Source: Stomorhina lunata (taxonomy: Eukaryota; Arthropoda; Insecta; Diptera; Rhiniidae). Taken from it: DNA of 64,000 nucleotides. Position numbers and translations under genes: made by a program. The stretch is taken from assembly GCA_933228675.1 (NCBI GenBank), contig OW121743.1:60524639-60588638 (forward strand), read 5' to 3'. This document shows positions 24,080 through 34,319 of the stretch, one piece after another (position 1 is the first letter of the stretch; every line of letters starts with the position of its first letter). The notes under the pieces are model-generated. The model did not search any database, was not told the origin of the DNA, and saw nothing but the letters and a program-made list of their open reading frames with translations.

Positions 24080-24207
24080 TTTAAATTACCATCTTAATTA
24101 CAAATAAGAACTTCGGTAATAACTTATTATTTATTCGGATGGTATGTTGTAGTCGTTACAAGGTAACCAGTTATCAGAGTACTTGCCATTACCAAAGTTT
24201 TGCTGGG

Positions 24208-24450
24208 ATACTGTCCAAATTTCAGAAAAATCGGGCTTCATTGTCAGCTATTTTTGTCAGTTTTAATATATGAGTTATATGGGAGGGGTCACGCCCACTT
24301 GAGATTTCACAAAAATTAGCCTTTAGTCACTTCCGGCCACACCATTCTACACTGTCAAAATTTCAGAAAAATCTATCCGCTAGTTTCGGAGATCCTTCCC
24401 AACAAATAACATACAAACAGACGCGGACATTTTTTATAGATATAGATGAC
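24208..24450. repeat. Right remainder of the ~135-bp tandem array
   Basis: Resumes the unit cut at 22,908, with one further copy (TTATATGGGAGGGGTCACGC near 24,275), then ends with CATACAAACAGACGCGGACA near 24,410, a phrase common at ends of dispersed fly repeats. Confidence 0.75.
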
Positions 24451-24887
24451 AGCTATAGCCACTAAGTTTTGCAAAAAATAGATTTATATAAATACCAATC
24501 AGTGTATAATTTTTAGGCAATCGGTCATCGTTATACTGTAGTTCTTATATGTATAGTATCTCCTTTTTATACCCTTCACGAAAGGTAGAAAGGGTATTCT
24601 AAGTTTGTGCTGATGTATGTAATGCATAGAAATACTTGTGTTAGACCCACCTTTTAGTATACTAATAGACTTAGAATCACTCCCTGAGTTGTTTTAACGA
24701 TGCCAGTCCGTCCGTCAGTGCGACCGTGCATCTGGCTGGACCCCTATATTATCAAAGTACAGGACGCAATTCTGAAGATAATTTGATGAAATTTGGCACT
24801 CGTATCGTATGGTTGGACTTGACTGACAATAGCACTTTCTTACTTGTTATATCCACAATTAATAAGATTTGGAGTTGCATTCAGTAT
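24451..24887. repeat. Dispersed repeat, family B terminus (inverted copy)
   Basis: TTTTTATACCCTTCACG near 24,566, followed by TTAGACCCACCTTTTAGTAT, is the reverse complement of the end of the 28,452-29,222 copy. The adjacent CCGTCCGTCAGTGCGACCG is a diverged copy of the same region. Non-coding. Confidence 0.65.
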
Positions 24888-25079
24888 ATACACTCTAAAT
24901 CATATGATTAAAACCACATAAATTTCAGTTTTTAGCAGGCCAAATTTTTTTAAGTATTTTGTCCATAACTAAGATTGTAGTACCGTAGCAAAGGTAATTT
25001 TTCCAAAAAAAAAAGTCAGAAAAAAGCCAACTAATTATATAATTATATGACAAAATTAAATTTATTTTCATCAGTAAAT

Positions 25080-25510
25080 ACTACAGTACGTCAGTCATTA
25101 ATATGACCTCTAATTTGAACGTCCCAACTGATATGCTCTCTTGCAAAATGTAATCGAGTTTCTTTGCGTACGTCATTCAGCGGCGGCTTTTCTTCATATT
25201 TTTTATTTTTAGATACTCACAGCTTGCAATAGCTCTTGATGTTGTTGAAACACTTGCCTTAACACCTGCTCGGGTCCTGATTTGCGGTACAGTTAGTGCA
25301 GAATTTGAAGCAATTATCTAGATTTTTCTCATTTCTAGTGGCGTTAAAGCGGCATGATTCCGTCCTTTGTAGTTTTTTTTTCATAGTTTTCAGTGTCTTT
25401 TAAATATATCATCACAGTTTTGTGACTTAGCTAAATTTTTCGAGCAATGGCGCGGTAAGAATGTTCTTCTGAAAGCTTAAAATACTTTTTTTTTACCCAT
25501 TTTCACCAAT
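25080..25510 (-). pseudogene. Tc1-like transposase remnant, N-terminal half
   Basis: On the minus strand it starts MGKKK at about 25,503, then shows SEEHSYRAIARKI and LSHKTVMIYLKD (helix-turn-helix), ALTVPQIRTRAGVKASVSTT (second DNA-binding region), and RKETRLHFAREHISWDVQIR (start of the catalytic core), spread over several frames with stops. The DDE residues are not present. It is certainly inactive. Confidence 0.75.
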
Positions 25511-25616
25511 GTTGACTAAAACGCAATATTTTTCTTCTATTACATGTATAACGTGCTAATCAAAGCCAATTGCAAAAAAAAAAAAAAATTAAAATGCAAA
25601 GTGATTCTAATCGGTT

Positions 25617-26419
25617 AGAATCGGTTACTATTTGACCATAGCTCCCATATAAAAAAACTTACGGAAACACAAAAATACAAAAAGAAAAGACGGTTTATGT
25701 CCGTCTTTCCTTCAGAGAAAAGCGCGATAGCTCCTTAACTACAAAAGTTAGAGAGACAAAATTTAGCAAAAGTATTTTTGATATGTAACAAAAGTTCTGT
25801 ACTGAAAATGGGCGAAATCGGTTTCCATGTAACCCCGACCCTGGAAACACATGGATGCTGATAAATTGAATACAATTGTAATAGCTATGACGACTAAATT
25901 TAGAATAGAGAAGTTTTATGCAACTTTTCAAATATCAAATTTTATAGGTCAAATATTAAATTTTATAGGAATCGGTCCATATTTGACTGTAGCTTTCATA
26001 TAAAAAACACTCCCTAAGATGCAAGGCGACTTCACTTCGTCTTCCTCTAGGCCTATCCTAGGAGGGGTTCCTTCATACACAGCAACAACAAAATCGCATC
26101 GTCAACCTCGATAACGACAACTTCCACTGCTTATATTTGCCCACTGACGCCCCGTTTTTGGAGTCAAACGCCTTATAGCTATAGTAGTTTAACGGCACAG
26201 AATGTATGTACGTCTGGAGTTCGGGAGTCAGGCTAACAAATCCCACCAACGATGAGTTCTCAGGCACGATTTTATGAAAGCGGCTGGAATAATCCAGTGA
26301 CCAAAGTGCACAAAGGCACCAAGAACAGGCTTTGTTTGGATGCACAAAAGCTTTCACATTCAAGGACGCCTATCGCAGCAGCCAATGCCAAATGCAACGA
26401 TGAGTTCTCAGGCACGATT
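25617..26419. repeat. Segmental duplication, copy 1
   Basis: Nearly identical, in direct orientation, to 30,506-31,273. Differences I see are a ~33-bp stretch at 25,688-25,720 present only here, a 5-bp and a 4-bp indel near 26,170-26,205, and scattered substitutions. The segment joins family-A-like repeat sequence to a Ty3/gypsy-like RT fragment. Confidence 0.85.
26230..26410 (+). pseudogene. Ty3/gypsy-like reverse transcriptase fragment (copy 1)
   Basis: The plus frame gives ESGWNNPVTKVHKGTKNRLC then LDAQKLSHS, the N-terminal RT block (PV..V.K..K.R.C.DARKLN) of Ty3/gypsy retrotransposons. It is truncated on both sides and part of the duplicated segment. Confidence 0.6.
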
Positions 26420-26572
26420 TTTTTCATAGTTTTCAGTGTCTTTTAAATATATCATCACAGTTTTGTGACTTAGCTAAATTTTTCGAGCAATGGCGCGGTA
26501 AGAATGTTCTTCTGAAAGCTTAAAATACTTTTTTTTTTACCCATTTTCACCAATGTTGACTAAAACACAATA
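26420..26572 (-). pseudogene. Second copy of Tc1-like transposase 5' end
   Basis: Repeats 25,378-25,531 almost exactly (helix-turn-helix region and start codon region). It is interrupted at 26,573 by the 542-bp MITE and continues at 27,119 to about 27,205. Confidence 0.75.
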
Positions 26573-27114
26573 AGGGTACTCGTTTAAACTGCTAACTTTA
26601 GCAACTCTTAAATTTTTTCTATTTAGCAATAATGTTAAACGAACGCACCTCTTAAACTTAATACTTAAATTATTTTTCCTTATGATTTTGTATAGGTTTA
26701 TTACGCTTGCGCTTCATTTTCTTTTCCAAAAGCTAATGGCTATAATGGAACAAATTAATTTACATAGAAAATAGTTTTTTCGTATTTCTTACCTCTGTCA
26801 TTATAATTTCTTATTTATTGTTCCAAAAATTTAAATTTTAATAATTTTTTTCTATTTTCATTTTTTTATCAAAGAACAGTGTTGCCCTGATAAAATTATT
26901 TTCTATGAAATATTTGAAACACATTGAAAATACTATTTTGGTAACCCCATCTCGTATGTTTAACAGACAGTTTAAGAGCCAAAATTGTTGCTTAAAACTT
27001 TAATAGCCTTGTAAAAAATTTTCTATACAATTTTTGACACATTTTTTAATATGTCTTAAATATTTAAGCTTTAAGAGGTATAAGAGGCATTTAGTAGTTT
27101 AAACGAGTACCCCT
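26573..27114. mobile_element. 542-bp MITE with 4-bp target duplication
   Basis: Terminal inverted repeats AGGGTACTCGTTTAAACTGC (left) and the complement of the right end, AGGGGTACTCGTTTAAACTA. It is flanked by AATA on both sides (26,569-26,572 and 27,115-27,118). The uninterrupted sequence with one AATA occurs at about 25,531 in the duplicate Tc1 fragment, which proves the insertion and its boundaries. There is no coding capacity. The G-rich termini do not allow me to name the superfamily. Confidence 0.9.
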
Positions 27115-27222
27115 AATATTTTTCTTCTATTACATGTATAACGTGCTAATCAAAGCCAATTGCAAAAAAAAAAAAAAAAAATTAAAATGCAAAGTGATTC
27201 TAATCATTTGATTTAGAGTATA

Positions 27223-28451
27223 AATTAGATAACTATCAATCAGTGTTAAGTACAGACTTTGTATGCATTGGATGCATTTGGAACTTTTAACAAATTATAT
27301 GGAACTGCCGTATTACTAACAACGTGTTTGGACTAACTATTAAGGACGACGAAAAGTATTTAACAGCTTATTATTGTATAACTATACCCGGTTATGAGAC
27401 TAAGTACTAGGAAAATAACTTAGATACATTTAAATGTTGAACTATAAAGCTACTGCAATCGAATTTAGCCCAAAGATTTTGGCAGCGATACCAACTAACG
27501 TATTTTTTTTTCAAAATGTGGACCAACATTTTGAAAATAACTCGTAGATATGTATATAAGATATGTTTCTAAATTTAACACAATTTGATGGTGGGTATAT
27601 ACAATTTGGCACAGCCCGAATATAACAATTTTACTTTTTGTGTTTGCTTTTATTTTAGTATTGAAGTTATTTTCAAGTTCAAGAACAGACACACACACCT
27701 TTTCCAGCACAATACTCCCTTTCACATAATGAATGCACTTTGTTTTGAATTTGTTGACATTTCAATTCTTTTGACACTTACCGATTGATATGAATAGAAC
27801 TTTTACTCTTATATATGACAATATATTGAAGTTAACAGTTGTTCCACTTATTGTATAATAATTGGAGTGAATGTATTTTTTAAAATGCAAAAATGTAAAT
27901 ATACAAAGTATGTATTTCTATTTTTATGATATAATAATTTATGGCTAATAAATAAAAGTAAATGAGAGTTAATTCTGAAAGGAAAAAAAGCTGTGGCTAG
28001 ATTATGCTGTTAAGAATATGAGGCGACATAGTTTATTAAAATTATTTTTAAAAATATACAAATTTTGGTTTGGAGTTTTTTGTTAACAATTTTAAGACAT
28101 TAACTAATGATCAGTAAATATTTGTTTAAAATAGTTTTAAATTGATTTTTTTTAACAAATTTATTTAAGTCCATATAAGTTTGAAGCATCCAAAAATTGC
28201 TTCCGAATTTTTTTATAAAGTTTTCAAAATATCTGTCATATAAAGAACATTACTTTCCGTTAAAATGATTGAATTAAAAAAAGTGTTAAAAATTTAAACA
28301 ATTTTTTATGGAAATACTTTTGGAAACTTGTCACTAACCAGCAAAAATTAAAACAAATAATAAACTATTGCATTTTTAATTGTTTATAGATTCTATTTCA
28401 TTGTCTTATTAAACAAAAACTAGTTCAACAAAAACAATTAATTATAACTAA
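27223..28451. other. Spacer with one dispersed-repeat terminus
   Basis: Mostly A/T-rich DNA. GGTGGGTATATACAATTTGG at 27,587 followed by CACAGCCCGAATATAAC repeats the motif seen at 18,765-18,812. No gene recognised. Confidence 0.4.
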
Positions 28452-29222
28452 AACAAGTAAGAAATTGCTATAGTCGGTCAAGCCCGACCATACGATACCC
28501 TTCACAACTAAGGTCAAAGGTGTACTTTTTCCTGTATAAAGACAAATATTTGCTAAATGTTGCCATCATACAAACACTTTCTAAAAACTTATGAATTTAA
28601 GCTATTTACGTCATTTGAATTTATATGAGAGCTAGGGTCAAATATGGACCGATTATCTCGAAATTTAGTAAATTGATTGCAGTTGTTATGTATGCAAAAA
28701 TAAACTTAAAATTCCAAATTATCTTCAGATTTACGAGCGTTTTAGTGATTTTTGTCTCATTTAGTGCGTTTTTTGTATGGGAGCTATGGTCAAATGTGGA
28801 CCGATTTCAGTGATTTTGATTTATATAAGCAGTGTTTATTTTAAATTTCATGAAAAAATATTGATATTTGTGGCCAAAATACCAATTCTGGGAAGTGGGA
28901 TCTATGGGGGGTACTATAAATATTAGACCGATTTTGACGAATTTCAATAGCCATGATCCCACTATTAAAATGATCTGTGCCAAATTTCATCAAATTATCT
29001 TTAGAATTGTGTTCTGTACTTTGATTACATGGTTTACATGGGGGTCCAGCCAGCATTCCAGACGGACGGACGGACTGACTGACATCACTATTTCGATTCA
29101 GAAGGTGATTCTAAGCCTATTGGTATACTAAAAGGTGGGTCTAAGACAAATATTTCTATGGGTTACATACATAAGCACAAACTTATAATACCGTTTTTAC
29201 ATTTGGTGGTGAACGGTATAAA
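28452..29222. repeat. Dispersed repeat, family B (fullest copy)
   Basis: Starts ACAAGTAAGAAATTGCTATA and includes the small palindrome AGTCGGTCAAGCCCGAC, then ATACCCTTCAC. It ends near AAACTTATAATACCGTTTTT and GGTGGTGAACGGTATAA. Partial copies lie at 24,451-24,887 (inverted), about 29,225-29,275 and 39,863-39,912. It has only short chance open frames. Confidence 0.65.
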
Positions 29223-29714
29223 TAGTCAAAGAAGTTATGTAGGACAAAACCCACCATATGATACCCTTCTCTACGCTTATTTTAAAACGTCAAATATTTT
29301 TTTTTATTAGTTAAAATAAAAGTTTTAATTGTTTAAATTTTAATTATGACAATGCTAGTCAATCTACTGTATAATGTCATTCTAACTGGTTTTCTTATTA
29401 GTGGGGTCAATGTACCCATCGCATATATAGACAATCTTTTTTCGTAAGTGTAAATATTTTGTTAAGTGACTGTCATGATCTGACCTAGAACTCTTTGCAC
29501 AAGCCCCATAGAAAGGTTAAATATTTTTATTTTTTAAAAACTTAATATTTAATATATAAAAACAATTGCTTATTCCAGATGTTATTCATTTATAATAAAT
29601 AAAATTAAAGTTTTGCCATATTTATTGATTTTTAAAAAAGGACTGCAAGTTTTATTAAATTAACAAGTAAGTTATAAGTGTACACTCACTCGCATAAATA
29701 TGTATCCAAATAAA
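29223..29714. other. Spacer with partial family-B start
   Basis: A family-B-like phrase (ACCCACCATATGATACCCTT near 29,250) is followed by A/T-rich sequence without recognised content. Confidence 0.4.
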
Positions 29715-30505
29715 CAGTTTTTATACCTACCATCAAAAAGAATGGGGGGTATATTAAGATTGTCATTCCGTTTGTAATTTCCTTAATATTGGCACAAAAA
29801 CGGTATATATTCTGAATCCTTATGAAATTCTAAGACAATTGACGATTGATGTCCGATTGAACGATTGATGTCCGTCTGTCTGTCTGTCTGTCTGTTGAAA
29901 TCACGATAACGCCTAAACGAAAGGAGCTAGCTCACTGAAACTCAGTAAAAACATTCTTCATCTTTGAGAAAATTTTGGTATTGAAATTGGGCAAAATCGG
30001 TTAACATTTGACCATAGCTCTCGTATAACCTCGCCTACTCTAATCGCTTATTTGCTAATAAATAACAAACTATAATAGCTAGATGATAAAATTTGGTATA
30101 TAGAAGTTTTGCATAAGCCCTCAGCAGCATATAAAATCGGTTCACATTTAGTCATAGCTCCCATACACAAAAACTTACGGAAACAGCCAAAATTTCACCT
30201 AAAATACACTTAAATGCCAATAAATCTAAAACTATAATAGATATAACCACTAAATTTAGCACGAAGAAGTCTTATGTCAATACCAACTAGTGTGCAAAAT
30301 TTTGTCACAATCGGTCACCATTTGACTATAGCTCCCATATAAAAAACTTACGGAAACACAAAAATACAAAAAGTAAAGGGGGTTTATGTCCGTCTGTCCG
30401 TCAGATAAAAGCGAAATAGCGCCTTAACTAAAAGGGCTACAGCAACAAAATTTTACAATAGAAAGTTTTGTATGAATGCCAGCCAGTGTGCAAAATTTTG
30501 TTAGA
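29715..30505. repeat. Dispersed non-coding repeat, family A (copy 2)
   Basis: TTTTTATACCTACCATCAAA, AATGGGGGGTATATTAAGAT, a (CTGT)n run near 29,875 and ACGATAACGCCTAAACGAAA follow the order seen at 21,040-21,250. Internal sub-repeats contain TAGCTCCCATA and AACTTACGGAAACA at 30,150-30,170, 30,320-30,360 and 30,520-30,560. Confidence 0.75.
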
Positions 30506-31273
30506 ATCGGTTACTATTTGACCATAGCTCCCATATAAAAAACTTACGGAAACACAAAAATACAAAAAGAAAGCGCGATAGCTCCTTAACTACAAAAGTT
30601 AGAGAGACAAAATTTAGCAAAAGTATTTTTGATATGTAACAAAAGTTCTGTACTGAAAAAGGGCGAAATCGGTTCCCATGTAACCCCGACCCTGGAAACA
30701 CATGAATGCTGATAAATTGAATACAATTGTAATAGCTATGACGACTAAATTTAGAATAGAGAAGTTTTATGCAACTTTTCAAATATCAAATTTTATAGGT
30801 CAAATATTAAATTTTATAGGAATCGGTCCATATTTGACTATAGCTTTCATATAAAAAACACTCTCTAAGATGCAAGGCGACTTCACTTCGTCTTCCTCTA
30901 GGCCTATCCTAGGAGGGGTTCCTTCATACACAGCAACAACAAAATCGCATCGTCAACCTCGATAACGACAACTTCCACTGCTTATACTTGCCTACTGACG
31001 CCCCGTTTTTGGAGTCAAACAATACGCCTTATAGCTATAGTAGTTTAACGGCACAGAATGTACGTCTGGAGTTCGGGAGTCAGGCTAACAAATCCCATCA
31101 ACGATGAGTTCTCAGGCACGATTTTATGAAAGCGGCTGGAATAATCCAGTGACCAAAGTGCACAAAGGCACCAAGAACAGGCTTTGTTTGGATGCACAAA
31201 AGCTCTCACATTTAAGGACGCCTATCGCAGCAGCCAATGCCAAATGCAACGATGAGTTCTCAGGCACGATTTT
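30506..31273. repeat. Segmental duplication, copy 2
   Basis: Near-identical to 25,617-26,419 and in the same orientation. Its last ~148 bp (31,101-31,248) are tandemly repeated at 31,249-31,375 with several substitutions, which carries the gypsy RT fragment a second time. Confidence 0.85.
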
Positions 31274-31474
31274 ATGAAAGAGGCTGGAATAATCCAGTGA
31301 TCCAAGTGCGCAAAGGCACCAAGAACAGGCTTTGTTTGGATGCACGAAAGCTCTCACATTCAAGGACGCCTATCTACTTCCCCAAATAGAAGGATTGCTT
31401 AGAAGACGCACTATATATCTAGTGTGGACTTGAAAGATGCTTTCTGGCTGATCCCACTGGATGATAGTATTTTC
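31110..31474 (+). pseudogene. Ty3/gypsy-like reverse transcriptase fragment (copy 2, extended)
   Basis: Contains the same RT block as copy 1 twice (tandem 148-bp duplication), the second time as KGTKNRLCLDARKL. It then extends, with a frameshift, into YLLPQIEGLLRR and YISSVDLKDAFWLIPLDD, the next conserved RT block of gypsy-type elements (catalytic Asp of the LKDAFW motif). It stops at about 31,474, where an unrelated LINE RT begins. Confidence 0.65.
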
Positions 31475-32615
31475 CTCTTCTATACCGAGGAAAATACTAA
31501 GTCGAGTAATTTTGAACAGAATATCCGATGCAGTTTCCGCTACACTCCGCAAAAATCAGTTTGGGTTCAGAAAGAACCGTTCTTCTGTTGATCAGAAAAG
31601 TACTAGAGCAATGTAACGAATTCCCCACCCCTATTTACCTAGCGTTTATCGACTTTATGAAGGGCTTCGACAGTGTCAACAGGAGCTGTCTATGGAGAAT
31701 TTTAGAAAATCGTAACATGCCAACGAAAATTCTGAACTTAATTCGGACAATGTATGTGGATTTTTAATGTCAGGGTAAATTATCAAATCCGTTCGATGTA
31801 ATTTCTGGAGTAAGGCAAGGATGTATCTTGTCCTCTATACTTTTATCCTTGTCATCGACAACATAATGCGCACGGTTCTGAATGGTAGATACGGTATTCA
31901 ATGGACACCCTTTAAACAACTCGAGAAGTAGGAATATGCTGTTGACGTATATCTTCTAAGCCAAAGATCAGGTCGCCTTCAAGAAAATACTAACCCTACT
32001 AACGCCATGTTGAATCTCGGGCAGCTGGACTTGAAATCATTATTTAACACACATCAATAGGTCAACACACATCAATATGTATAACGAGGTTATTGGATGT
32101 GTGGGTACCTTGAAATCTGCATTCGGCATTCTCCGAGCTATTTGGAAATCTCCGCAGATATCAACAACAACCAAGTTACGAATATACAACTCCAATGTCA
32201 AGTTCATTCTGTATTACGGCAGTGAAACTTGGAAGAGCAGAAATGCCATCGATAAACGACTGCAAACATTTGCAACCAAATGCTTACGGCAAATCCTTAA
32301 TATATGGGCGACGAATTGCATAAGAAATGAAGATCTACTTAACGCTACCAACCAAATCAATTCTTCTATAGAAGTATGCCAACGACGGTGGATATTCCAG
32401 TCTTTTCTTAATACCAACTTTACTCGACAAGCGCTTCGTTTAATCCACAGGGAAGAGGATGTCGTTTTGGTGCACTTGCTAGAACGTGGAGAAGGTTAAT
32501 TGATGCGGAGTTGCAAGCAGAAAGCTATTCTTGGAATGACGTATGCCTAACATTTCGCAATAGAGTCAGATATAAAAGGATGGTTGAGGCCCTATGGTCC
32601 ACTTAGAGTCAAGCA
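31475..32615 (+). pseudogene. RTE/BovB-like LINE reverse transcriptase remnant
   Basis: Begins KILSRVILNRISDAVSATLR, then QFGFRKNRSSVDQ, EQCNEFPTPIYLAFIDFMKG followed by FDSVNR (first catalytic Asp), KILNLIRTMYVDF, FDVISGVRQGCILSSIL, and a damaged YADD region. The frame at 32,077-32,499 gives the C-terminal part: KLRIYNSNVKFILYYGSETW, RLQTFATKCLRQILNIW and the following helices. The closing motif MVEALWST sits near 32,580. Frameshifts and stops are scattered. This is the type often annotated as craniofacial development protein 2-like in arthropods. Clade placement (RTE/BovB-like) is from memory of motifs. Confidence 0.75.
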
Positions 32616-32639
32616 TAGGTTAGGTTATAAAAAAGTGTC

Positions 32640-33705
32640 AAGCGACACCTTCATTCGGAGACCCCATCCTTTACTAAAGGGAAAAAAGAGGAGATTGAAG
32701 ATAGAGGAAGAGAAAAGAAGAGTATAGAGGAAGAAAGAGAGTATCCTAACTAAGTCAAATGAGACTAGAGGTAAGCCCTAAAATATCTTTCAATTTGCCC
32801 TGTTGCAGATCCTGAAGTTCAGCAAAGAATCTACTGCCTAGATATTTGAGCCTTTGATTTTGTAGCCTTGGACCGTGACAGAGAATGTGTTCTGCCGACT
32901 CGGATGAAACCTCATCTAGACATAGTCTGCAGAGGTTCGGAATGCTACCATCTAATCAATTTAACCTCGAATTTAAGGCACAGTGTCCCGTTAGGAACCC
33001 TATACATCTTTCTAAGTTTGACCTATTCAGATCTAGTAGAATTTTAGTTCCATTAATGACCGGTTTAGGCCATAGAGCTCTAGATGTCCTACACGTAACC
33101 ATGTTTCTCCATGTGCTTGTGGTTTCCTTGCTTATCGAAGACTTAATGCCCAGATAAAAGTGACAGATAGGTGGAGTCATATCTGTTACTCTTTGACTTA
33201 AGTCTTGGCTCGAGCCTTGTCTAGCAGCTTCGTTCGCAACTTCGTTGCCAGCGATATCGCAATGTCCCGAAACCGAGCACAATCTAATCCTACAACTGAA
33301 AGATAGGTCAGAAAGAGCTATCCTACATTTTTAAACTAATTTGGAGGTAAAACTATGTCCCCACAGTGCCTTGAGCGTAGCCTGGCTATCAACGTATATT
33401 GTCATCTCACTATTTTCAGCTATAAGACCCTGGATAAGCTCTGTAGCCTTCCAAATTGCAAACATCTTAGCTTGGAAGACAGTTTGATCCAACAGGAAAA
33501 CACCAGATCCAGTACCACAATCCATTTTAGAATCATCCGTGAAGATCGAAAGGCTTGGAAAAGTGCTATTTGCCCCTTCCAGTCGAATATATCAGGGATT
33601 ATTATTTCTCGTGCTGTGCTAAACAGTGACTCCATGACTAAAAAGTCAGATCGTGGTAAACCTGACTCCAAGCCCAATAGAATTAACACAAATAGCCGAA
33701 TCACT
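32640..33705 (-). pseudogene. LINE C-terminus with RNase H domain, minus strand
   Basis: On the minus strand across frames: FTDDSKMDCGTGSGVF (first RNase H Asp, about 33,525), VFQAKMFAIWKATELIQ (the usual catalytic Glu of VFQAE is Lys here), MTIYVDSQATLKAL (Asp), VSGHCDIAGNEVANEAARQG (final Asp), then a Cys/His tail LCRLCLDEVSSESAEHILCH (about 32,890-32,935) and a leucine-rich end. This order is that of LINEs with a C-terminal RNase H and zinc-knuckle-like tail (I/LOA/Jockey group). It is broken by frameshifts and lacks the RT. Confidence 0.75.
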
Positions 33706-34228
33706 TTTTGATCTAAGTATTATGGAAATCTAAATTAGTTTTCTTTACAGTGAAAGTTCTAGAAAAAAGTTGTACGATCCAGCGCATAATTAGGAGCGGA
33801 GATAATATGACAAATTGTTAAATAAGCACGTTTCCTTAGCTATATATAAGCTACACAACCATTTTAGTGCCGATTTCAAAAACTTTTCTGTTTAAGAAAG
33901 GTAAAGGTATCTTTAAGATAAGAACTTTACAAGTTTGGGATAACTGTTGCTTAACTACTTATAATACATTCGCTAATTCAAAAAAGTACTGAATTAACTA
34001 ATCATTAAACAGAGACAACTGTGGACTTACAAATTAATTAATCAATTAATATTTTAAAATTTTTCCAGACCCATTGTTTGATCTTTAATTATTCTTTAGA
34101 AAATTTAAGTGATATCTTTATTTTAATATAAATATTTTGGTTTACATAATAAATTTATAATTCTATTTTCATTTGATAACAATCTATCAAATAGCAAATA
34201 TTTGTTCAAGGTTTTTCTTTACTACTCG
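33706..34228. other. Intergenic and upstream region of lipase gene 1
   Basis: A/T-rich DNA between the LINE fragment and the first lipase promoter. It may include regulatory sequence, but no motif was confirmed. Confidence 0.4.
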
Positions 34229-34263
34229 TATATAAACCGCAGAACCATTAGATATAATTATCA
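34229..34263 (+). promoter_or_regulatory. Core promoter of lipase gene 1
   Basis: TATATAAA at 34,229-34,236 and an initiator-like TATCAGG with its A at 34,263. The 34-bp spacing is close to the canonical spacing, giving a ~57-nt 5' UTR before ATG at 34,320. Confidence 0.65.
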
Positions 34264-34319
34264 GGCAACTGAAAGTCGGAATATCAAGTCAAGCGTTGAA
34301 TTGAGAAGATTTCGTGCTA

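Larger units (their letters stand above)
22909..24207. mobile_element. 1.3-kb TIR element inserted in the tandem array
   Basis: Ends CCCAGTAAAACTTTTCATTA (left) and the complement of the right end, CCCAGCAAAACTTTGGTAAT, form ~14-bp terminal inverted repeats. Joining the flanks across the element restores the phrase seen in neighbouring repeat units (CACCTTAACAT then ACTGTCCAAATTTCAG), with AT on both sides as a possible 2-bp target duplication. Inside are two minus-strand tRNA-like segments. No transposase frame is present, so the element is non-autonomous and the superfamily is unknown. Confidence 0.7.
24888..27222 (-). mobile_element. Rearranged Tc1-like element
   Basis: The outermost sequences CTCTAAATCATATGATTA (about 24,892) and the complement of TAATCATTTGATTTAGAG (about 27,204) are near-perfect inverted repeats and continue for some 30 bp. 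They are taken as the element's termini. The interior holds a minus-strand transposase remnant, a direct duplication of the transposase 5' end (25,378-25,612 and 26,420-27,205), an unrelated ~0.8-kb segment between the two copies, and a MITE in the second copy. Confidence 0.6.
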
